From Luscinia megarhynchos (Eukaryota; Chordata; Aves; Passeriformes; Turdidae): a stretch of DNA of 64,000 nt. The position numbers and the translations under genes are program-made. The DNA is taken from NCBI GenBank assembly GCA_034336665.1, contig CM067576.1, forward strand, positions 15,057,385-15,121,384, given 5' to 3'. This document shows, one piece after another, positions 54,737 to 64,000 of this stretch. Within the stretch, counting starts at the first letter, position 1. The number at the start of each line of letters is the position of its first letter. Below the pieces are notes generated by a model, which was given only the letters and a program-made list of their open reading frames with translations, was not told the origin of the DNA and did not search any database.

Positions 54737-54886
54737 GTTATCTCCAGAACCAGTGCTGCTCTGTCTCAACCTTTCTGTACTTCGCTAGTGGGTAGCTGTA
54801 AGCCCAACAGCCAGAGTCCAGAGAGATCTGGGCTTGGAGCTGCTAAGCTTGGGGTTGGAAAACACCAACCTCAAAAAACAGCTACA

Positions 54887-54892
54887 GCGTTA
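54887..54892 (+). repeat. right target-site duplication (GCGTTA) of solo LTR
   Basis: Exact copy of the six bases at 54431-54436, immediately after the CTACA terminus. Confidence 0.88.
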
Positions 54893-55669
54893 GAGCAATT
54901 CACTTTTTAGAACTGAAACCCCCTTTAAGATATCTTAAATAGTGTTTTAGTCTCTTAAAATTGTTAATTCCTGCATATTTGAGATTTAAAAGCAGTGCTG
55001 CTGTAGGGAGAATTAAAATACCTGATTTTATAAATGCAGGTTATAATTGATGCTAGGTGTGCACACAGGAATTGAGGCATTACTTTAATCAACAGCTCAG
55101 AGCCACTTTTCAGCAGATAATTAAAGTCACTTGCTCACTGAGAGCTGAGTTAGGGTAACCAAATGCTCTAGGTGAGAAGGGGATTGGAAGGAAATCCACA
55201 ATTCACAAACAAATAGCAATCACACAGCACATTGTCATGCCCTAGAGGCTTTCTTGCTAGTGTAAAAGCAACTTTACAAAAACAAACATTTTCAAAATAA
55301 ATCAGATTTGTTAAAGCTGAATATATTTAATAAAACCACTTCAGAACATATAGTAATTTCTATTTCTTCGGATGGCCTGGTGAGATGGACTTCTAAAGCA
55401 TTCTTTTTTTCTGTTCAGGACTACCAGTAATTGTTTTTATTTCATCTACCCTAAGTTGTAGCACTCAGAGAACCAGTAATACATAGATTTCCTTCACAAT
55501 TTCCCACATCACTAGGCTTTATTCTGTTTTCAGTAAAATTAATTGCAAGCAATATCATGCATACATCTTCATTTTATATGATGAAAATTTTTATTTTCTA
55601 GATTGAATTAAAATTCTTATATGAGAATTACAGTAATGATGCTCCATAGTTCTGTTAATTGAAGGGCAG

Positions 55670-55715
55670 CCTTGAAGCAAAGATGAATTTTTCTGATACA
55701 GTCTTTGCTTCAAGG
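55670..55715. repeat. perfect 14-bp hairpin with an 18-base loop
   Basis: CCTTGAAGCAAAGA at 55670-55683 pairs exactly with TCTTTGCTTCAAGG at 55702-55715. G-U pairs could add a base pair on each side. The stem is short for a microRNA precursor. Confidence 0.85.
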
Positions 55716-58700
55716 TTTTAAAAATTATTTTATCTCTCATTATTTATGTAATTGTCAAAGCTCAAAGATTTAATCTCGATGCTTTGTTTGTCCTGTGCTG
55801 TAGCTACATGTGGATTTACTAACAGTAGGGTTCATTAATGCTGGGTTTCTGATATGTATTCCTTTCATCACTAATAGGATCGGATTTTAACTCATAAGTA
55901 TAATGCTGATGGATATAATGAATGGCTTAATCAGTGGCTTCATCTTTCATCAGTGAGGTAGTCCAGTGACTTGATGTTAATGATAATGAAGTGCTAGTGA
56001 ACCTAGAGAAAAACATTAACTGTAGCCATCAAAGATATAATTTAATTTGGATTTTAATTCAAAATGTTAGTGAATGTAACAACTTGCCAAATGTAGAAAA
56101 TGCTCTTATTAGACAATATATCCCTTCTAGAATTGTACCTGAAGGATATGTTTCCACGGATGTTTTGCATGTGTATCAAAACAAATAAACAGCTTACTCC
56201 TAAGCAAGTAAAAAAAATACCAGGAGAATATAATAGAAAAAGGTGATTATTCAGTTCACTGTTTTAGTTGATTTTTAAGATTTCTACTGTTGGGAACACT
56301 TAAAAAAATTAGTCATCTGTATTCCAGGAGGTGTTCAGATATCTTTAGGTAAGTAAGCATCCTCATTGCTACTTTGGGTCATGCAAAATAGGTAAATAAT
56401 GGAATTTAGGAAAATCTTAAATTAATTCAACTTGAAAAATATGATAGAACTGAGTTTTCTTGATTCTGCATATGTGGCTGGGAAGGTGTTTTTGACTACC
56501 CTCCCAGGTGGGACATTTTTGTTGTGTCCCAATGAGGAAGCCAGTTTCACTCATTCTTTATCCTCCCTGCTATTTTGACCTTGCTCTCTGACAAAGGGGA
56601 TGACCTCAGGGTGGCTCACTCGCCCTCCTGCTGTGAGCTGTGGCCACAATTGTGTCCCTGTGGCCACTCACGGCTGCTTGCAGAAAGCTCTGCAGCTTCA
56701 CAGAGGGGAGGTGAAAGATGCAAATCAACGGGATTTATAAACTGTGCAGAAACACCAAAATCAGCATTTCATTGTTCCAGCAGTACTGCTCGGGTTGGAT
56801 TAGGATTTTGGGATGCACCAGAGATTTCTCTAGCATCACTGGTAGCTGAGAAAGCAGCACTTTCCCAGTCTGAGGGAAACAAGGATCTAAATGGAGGAGC
56901 TCTCTAGCAAATGCAACAAAAATTATGACTCAGATGTTTGTTGCTACATATTCCTTGTCACTTTACACTTTAGAACAGGTGTTAGCCACAGTCTTCTGGC
57001 AAAATTTTATCTTTGCTAATTAAATTCTGCCTTGCTAAATACTCCCTGTAATTTTAATTGGATTTTGTTTTCCTCAGTGTATGCCATACATTCTTGTGAG
57101 AGGCTACTTTATGCTATTAAATGGTTGCATTTAATTGGTAGCTGGCATTACTCCTTAATCCCTAATACATATACTGATAATTTGGGAAATGATTTGAAAT
57201 TAATTAATTTTAGTAGCTAAAAATCCATGAAATCTTCGTCAGACAAAACTCATTCTTGATTTCCCTTAGTTTTCTCAAGTGATTTTATTTGGATAAAAAC
57301 TGTGTTAGAGAATTGTCGCTAGAGAATGTACAGGTAGAATTGTAAAGTGTTTCTTTCTGGGGAAAAAAAAACAAAAACCCCCCACCTTTGTCCATGCTGG
57401 GAACTACTTTTAAAAGAAAGTACAGCAGTACAAAGAACTAAGCTGAAAGATTGTTCTCATGACACAGAAGTCTGGTAATAAAATATGGTTTTCTCTATCC
57501 TTTAGACAGGTTAGCTCTTCATAAGACTATGGATTGGTTTGCACATACCATAAATATATAGTTTAAACTAGGTATTAGTGAATTTAGGTAAAAAGAGTCA
57601 TAAACATTTCTAGTCTACCAAAGTTGAAGTAAAGGCAGACAGGTTGAAAGCAAAATGGTTTCCCTTGGATTTTCCTAATGTGTTTCTAGTTAACTTTCCT
57701 TTTTAAGAAGGGCCTTTCTTTGTTACAACATTTTTTTGTCTTTTCCAAATTTTATTTGATATTTGCATTAGTATAATTTCAGTTCTGAAACACATCTAAC
57801 CTTTCCAAACTAGAATGCTGAGTTTTTCCCTTGATCACACTTTTTCATATGAATGAGTTTCTAATGCAGCCTAATGTGGTGATGGTAAAAATAGGTGAAA
57901 ATAAGCACCCAGGATTATAGCCCAACAATTTTTCTGATCACCTTCTTCCAAGTGCAGTGATCCTACAGAAACTGTTAACAATATAGAGCTATTTTCTATA
58001 TTTAATGGCTCATCAAATAGATGTAATTGACAGGTTGTGAATACATTTGAGTTAGTGAAGAGGACAAAAGTGCAGCACAGATTTTAATTTTTTTTGGTAG
58101 TAATTAAGCTGTCAGGATGCCTTCTATGTGTTAAATTTCATTCAAAAGCAAAACAAATAAACAAACTTTGGAAGTAAACTTAGCATTTAATATAATTAAG
58201 TCCTTTAAGTGCTCTATAGATGTTGGTGTATTTTGTAATCTGATATTGGAAGGCTTTTTATGGGTGATCTCAGCCATGTGTACTGTAAACTGGAGAGTTC
58301 AGGTTGTGCCTGAGGGAGGTGTAGGGGTTGTTTAAACCACCACAACTGAATGTGGTGCATCCTCTCAGAGAGCTGCTTCTCTCCATCCTTCTTTTGCTGG
58401 GTTTCTGATATTCACCATGGTGACCACAGGAGTATGGATTCTTTGTTGGGGATGACCCGTTCTTTATGGTCACATGCATTTATGTTTATGGTGCTCATTA
58501 ATATTTATCATTCCTAATGGCCAAGCAGTGCCACCCAGATGAAGAGTCTAATGGGCCTCCAGGGAGAGCTGCTGCAGTGCCTCCCTTTCAGATTTGTCCT
58601 TGGCATGTATCTGTACTGACAATTTTCAAACAGCACTGCATTTATTATGAGTTTGTAGATCTGGATGATTTTTGGTTTCCTTGAAGAAAAATTGTCCTAT

Positions 58701-59133
58701 GCTTTCCCTGTTGACTTGGCAGCACTTTTTTGTTTCAATAGCTCTTGATACTTTAAAAAAAAGCAAGAGTCTTTTCTGTATCTGTGCTTGGTACAGGGAA
58801 GGGAATGAAAGTATTTCTTAGCTTCAGCACTCTACACACATATTGGATATTATTATAGATCTTGTGCTCAGGAAAACATTGGGCTTGCATACCTTCCATT
58901 TGTCTAACAGCTCTGTGAGATGTTCCAAATCAGAGTGGCAGTTAAAAGCCACTTGGGACAGGTCAGTATTTCAGTGTTCTCGCTTCTAACTTTTGACACA
59001 ATTACACGATAAAACTTATATGAGAGAGATCACTATCTTCAACTCAATGCCTTCCAAAGGTCTGTTGTTTCACATCTACTCTTTGCCACACAAGAGGCCT
59101 TTCAAAGTTTGTACAAATTGTTGCTTTATACAA

Positions 59134-59158
59134 TACTACTACTACTACTAATAATAAT
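59134..59158. repeat. (TAC)n/(TAA)n trinucleotide microsatellite
   Basis: Five to six TAC units pass into three TAA-type units without interruption. Confidence 0.92.
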
Positions 59159-62100
59159 GTATTTCCTTATGAATACTGCAGCATATATGTACTTGTACCA
59201 TAAACAGAGCACAGCAGTAATTTAATGATGCAAAGTTGGGAGCACCAGAGATAGGACAGTGGTTTGATAACCATTGGTGGCTGTTAGATATGTGCCTCAT
59301 GGATATGTTCCTGAGCCGTGACAGCTTCCTGGTTCCTGGACACCGAGGGTGCTGCAGAGCAGAGGAGGAATTTAATTTTCACACTTATGGGAGTAGAGCT
59401 CACTGTACTTTCAGTTTCTTGCTTCTGCACTGAAGCAATGTGTTCCCTGCAAGTTCCTTTTCTGATTCATAAAGCCCACAGACACATACAGAATAACACT
59501 TCCAAAGGAAAGACAAAATTAGAAAGCATGAATATAAATGTAGATAATGGCATATGTGATGCACGTAAGCCTTGAGTTGTAAGGATGAGCTAGGAATGAA
59601 TGTCTCTGTGTAAGGGAGAAGGCAGTTAAAATAAGAAAGCGGACACAGGTATGGAATACTGTAGGTTTATCTGGAAATAGTTACAATTGTGTTTAGGAGG
59701 GGTTACAGCTTGGAGGTGAATTTGACTCATAACTCCTTCAAGAATGATTCTGTGCAGTTATGTCAGGGAAGTATAGTGACTATGAAGTACTAATTATAAC
59801 ATATTCCATTGCTGCATGGTTTATTATACATTATTGTATTATTCATGTGTTTTTTCCTCTTTGTGTTTTCTGAAGAAGGGTATATATTTCAAAGGCACGA
59901 GAGAGGTGCAGTCCACATGGGGCTCTCAGCAAAAAAGTTGTAGTTCCTGAACTTCTGTATTTGAGGCTGATTTCCTTTTATGTATGTTAAAATATTGTAC
60001 TGGATTCATCTTAATGAACATTTGTGTGCAGATACCCTGCTTTTCCAGCCCAAGAGGCAACCTTATGTAATACATATTTGCATATTGACACAGTTGCAAT
60101 ACTAGAGCTAGAGGAGGAGGATAAAAGTCAACAGTGTGTTAAAATCTGCTTGCAGGGAAAAGTCCCTTTACGGGTTGGCATTATCTTTTCTCAGTCACAT
60201 CTACTTCATGAAATAGGCATAGCCTCGAGCAATGCCTGGAGTTGCAGCTCAGAAGAAAAATTAATGTTAGGGAAGTTGCAGACAATTTTTGAACTTACAA
60301 ACTTCTGAAATGTGGTAATGAAACCTAGTATGGTGCATCAATGCAGATCAGAGAATACCAGATACTAAGTAAAACAGTATGTTACTTATAGAGCAGGACT
60401 TAACATGGCTTTGTGGTACATAAAAGCCAAAACCTTAAACTGGACTAGGGCAAGTTAACTTTTTTAGTGAAAAAGATGTGGGATGAGGTTGCATCTGCCA
60501 TGGATTTGCAGAAGTAGCTATTGATGATGTGTTTGAGGCTCTCAGGGTTAGTCTCCTGTGCCAGATAAATGCAGAGAGCTGAAGTAGCTTTCATTCTGCT
60601 TTGGCCTTGTCCCCATCTCCTCTTAAAACACTTGCAATTCCTGCTACCTTGTGCATACCTATCCACAACCATTAGCATCTTGTTACCCACCAAGTAACTT
60701 TTCTCTGTATACCATTTATAAAAGCTGGAGGGATGGGTGTCAGAAGAATTTATTCTGGCCTCTTTCAGCATCCTAGGAAAGTAGTTGGGATACTGCCAAC
60801 AAATCTGTGCTGTCTTTTCTGATAGAGGTGTCACAACAGAGTTTCCTGCAGGAAAGTCCTCTGAGCCTTGAGGCACACAGCTCCCACTAAAATACTTTGA
60901 GGAGGCAGTGATGTGGTTTCTGATACCAGCCAAGCTGTGTGAAGGACATCTAGAAATGTTACAGGACTATTGCAATTTTTAGAAAATAATGATGTAGATC
61001 TAACAATATCATGGTCTATAATTAAAGTTCCTATAAACTTCATCTGCATGGTACTGTATAAATAGCTCTCCACATCAAAGGTACATGTAATTATACTTGA
61101 AAATCTTGTAGATGACAGAAGACTTATCCAGACAGGAAAAAGCTCATAAATCTATGCATATGGATTACTTTAGGAGGAGCATAAATTATAGCTTGCTCAT
61201 TACTAAAAGAAAATTAATTTCTGCAGGTTCAGTTAAGTGTCCAAATCCAGCTATTATTCTAGATGTGTTAGAATCTGGGGGAGTTTTTATGTTCTAATGA
61301 TGTTTCAGTCTTGGAAGTAACAGGTTTTAGCATGTTCCTGCTGGACAGTCCATGTTCCTAAACCTTCATAACCAGATTTTTACCTAAAAGTAAAAGTGTT
61401 TTATATACTGCGATGACCTTCAGGCAAAGATGGAATAATATTTCAGAATATTACTCACACTGCATTGCAAGCTAGCATATCATAATGAAGAAATATTTTT
61501 CTAAATTGAAAAAATGGTACAGCAACAAACAGAAGGGCTTTCTTCTACAAATTGCATTTTTCTACTTGTGGCCTTGTATTTTTAAAACAGCTATGGAATA
61601 ATTAAGCAGAGTGGAGTATTAATGCAATTTTATAAATAGGGTTAGGGTTGCCAGATGTTGTTCATTTTTCCTCTCTTTTTTTAATGTGCATGAGCATTCA
61701 AAATGTAGGATGATAGTGGGTTGCAGGAAACTTAGAACATTTGGTCTTACATATCTAAGGTATTAAAAATTGAGCTTGTGGAGATGCTGCTTTGCTGATT
61801 CATTTGTTTGGATATACCCCTCATTTCTATTTTCAGTTTCAAAAAGACCAATTCTTAAATCAGACAAAAAGAGCAAACAGCATACAAAGTCTTTTCATGA
61901 AGTCTTTTCTGAAATAAGTAAATTGTGAGATTCATTTGTCTAATAGAGAACAATATTCAATGGACTTCATAATTTCCAGATCACATATTGTTTTGGACAG
62001 CAATTTTCCTATGCATAAATAGTCAAATGTGATAAAAGTATAGGAATCAGCTCAAATCATGAAGATGAAATACAGGCTGCAGTGATGAAATTCATGGTTG

Positions 62101-64000
62101 GGTGCACATGTAAGTATCTGGTTTCCCTACATGAGCCTCGTATGTCCCTACTGAATGGAGAGAGAAGAAAATAATTTGTCATTCATACCCACTCAGTATC
62201 CATGTACATTTTACTATGAAAGTTCTGTTCTTGAAATATGGCCTTTCAAAAGTAGAAGACAGTTGCTACTAATTATTTTCAAAGAGCAGAAAGTGTTTAG
62301 CTTTACACAGAGTTCGGGATTAAGACATTTCCATCAATCTTCAAAAGTATCTTTTCAGAATACAGTTGAAAAGTTCAGTGTGTGTATATATATATATAAT
62401 ACATATATGCATCAAAGTAGAAAAAATTGTTCCCTCAGCGCCCAAGTTGGCTATTTAACATTATGCCAAAAGAACACAGTACTTCCTATTTGCATCATTA
62501 CTTATACCTATCCCTCATTTAAAAAGCACAGAGGAGTTTTCATTTTTGATTCTGGGGTTGATAAGATTGTCTGTGCAAATTTATGGCCTTCAATAAATGA
62601 TCCAGTTAATATATGAGAGATATCATTCATTTACTGAATTGTTCAGTTGAACATTTTTAGCTATGTTTATTAAAGTATGTGCACTTCACTCTAATGCACT
62701 TTAAACTGGAGGGATTGAGTATGGCAGAAGGTTCAAGCAGACCTTGATCAGTCTCTTGGCATTCAAAGTTCTCACTTCCATATAGATCTCCCAGTTCAGC
62801 TTTCTGGGACATGTGCTTTGTCTCTGATTGAGGTTAAATCTCAAGAACTAGGGTAAACAACATTTGTTTTCCTGTAGACAATATGCCATCCTTGATATTA
62901 GCATAATATCAACCTTGGTGGTTTTTTTAAAATTAATTTTAAATTTAACTTTGACTTGTTTTCATTGATTTAAATGTGAAAGAAAACAGCTATGAATTAT
63001 GTAGTAAAATCTTAAGTCTTTAAACAGGAAATAATTTATATTTTCACTCTGATGATCGTTCTGGGAAAAAAAAGCCCATTGACTGCTTATATCTGATTGC
63101 ACTTGTCTTTTTTCAGTGGTTATTTTCACTTGAGTTCTGTTCATTTTGTGATTTAATGGCATTGAAATAGATCACTTAAGTGTTCTTTTATTCATTTTTA
63201 TCCTATTTACATCAGTTCACATTTAAATTGAAATTTATTTCTGCCTAAATGTTGCTTTCCTCAGCAGTGATTGGTATCACCCACATTACATATTGATGAT
63301 ATTGAAATTACATATTGCAATTTCTTCAATTGCATCTTGAAGATCTGCCATTATGAGAAGTGAAAATAAATTTCTTGATCCATCTATGTTGCTGACAATA
63401 AAATTGAGATTTAAGAAAATAGTTCATTATATTAGTTTTCTTAATATTTTTTATACCATAGTCTACTTTTAATTGCAAATGAAACTAAGCTTCCCACCAT
63501 CTTTTATATCTAGGACAGATTTGTCATGTCTCATGTAGTTACCTGTGTGTTCCAGAACTCTTCTTCTCCTGTGGTATGTGCAACAGGCAAATAATGAACT
63601 TTACTGCAGAAGTCTAATGTATACTAATGTGGTTTTTTTTTAAAGATTAAGGGGTTTTGTAATCATAATTTTAGTAGTAGTGAAAGTGAGAATTATGTTT
63701 AGCTCTAACTTTATATCAACAACCGTTGCCACCCATGTTTTCCTCACATATTTGTTTAATGTCATCCATGCTACACTGAAATAACCTTCAAGATGATCCA
63801 CACTTAATCAATGTGCTGACATAATGCTGTCAACCTTATCCTCAGAAAAGGTCATCTGTTAAATGAAGTAAGTGGGTTAGGGAATAGGAACTGTGGCAGA
63901 ATGGGGGATAGCATGTTTTGGTAATCTAATGCTATTTGTTTGCCTACAGAAATCAGATACATAATTTCCACAGTGATGGAAATCCCTGGACTTCTGCCAT

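Larger units (their letters stand above)
54437..54886 (+). mobile_element. solo LTR of an endogenous retrovirus, 450 bp
   Basis: The element starts TGTAG and ends CTACA, a perfect 5-bp terminal inverted repeat. It is flanked on both sides by GCGTTA, a 6-bp target-site duplication. Inside are a TATA box (tataaaaag, 54671-54679) and an AATAAA polyadenylation signal (54731-54736) about 60 bases downstream, giving a U3 of roughly 260 bp, a short R and a U5 of about 120 bp. No retroviral genes are attached, so this is the product of recombination between the two LTRs of a provirus. A 6-bp duplication is typical of class II (alpha/beta-like, ERVK) retroviruses. Intact ends and matching duplication suggest a fairly recent insertion. 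It lies in the same direction as the host gene, so its polyadenylation signal could in principle act on host transcripts. The 73-codon frame at 54393-54614 starts outside and runs into U3 and is not a gene. Confidence 0.9.

Noticed and set aside
61640..61653. Telomere-like GGGTTAGGGTT
   Set aside because: Only about two units are present; this is within chance expectation and not an interstitial telomere array.
63930..63960. Possible splice acceptor 'tttgcctacag' near the window end
   Set aside because: Joined to the preceding exon (ending in a single T) it would give an immediate TAA stop, and no GABRB2 sequence follows.

Overview
The window is vertebrate nuclear DNA from inside one long gene. 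It holds two internal coding exons of a GABA-A receptor beta subunit, at 1293-1513 and 30535-30617 on the + strand. The rest is intron. The translated exons fit beta-2 (GABRB2): the diagnostic stretch [18 protein letters not shown] has the beta-2 residues where beta-1 and beta-3 differ. CR1 LINE fragments and short endogenous-retrovirus LTRs, with no Alu, L1 or B-type SINEs, point to a bird. The LTR types look passerine-like, but that is from memory and was not tested.

Layout: 1-1292 is the 3' end of an intron. 1293-1513 is the 221-bp exon carrying loop D, loop A and one N-glycosylation sequon. 1514-30534 is a 29.0-kb intron. 30535-30617 is the 83-bp exon carrying the complete Cys-loop. From 30618 to the window end is at least 33.4 kb of the next intron. 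I could not find the following 138-bp exon, so it should lie beyond 64000. Both exons have consensus AG/GT borders, and the split Arg codon joins them in frame.

The introns are AT-rich and mostly unique-looking. They hold a CR1 3' end (6.6 kb), a reversed CR1 (10.7-11.2 kb), a minus-strand LTR/ERV cluster (16.4-17.9 kb), a possible reversed CR1 tail (39.3 kb), an old CR1 relic (45.6-46.0 kb) and a clean solo LTR with a 6-bp target-site duplication (54.4-54.9 kb). There are also a 46-bp perfect palindrome at 18.5 kb, two precursor-like hairpins (19.6 and 55.7 kb), a G-run tract, a polypyrimidine tract and several homopolymers, including a 40-base T run.

I see no bacterial, CRISPR, operon-like or novel multi-gene system. 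None of the open reading frames outside the two exons is supported as a gene. The most notable signals are the perfect palindrome flanked by a 7-bp direct repeat, the intact solo LTR, the hairpin at 19.6 kb and a possible cryptic exon at 51.5 kb.
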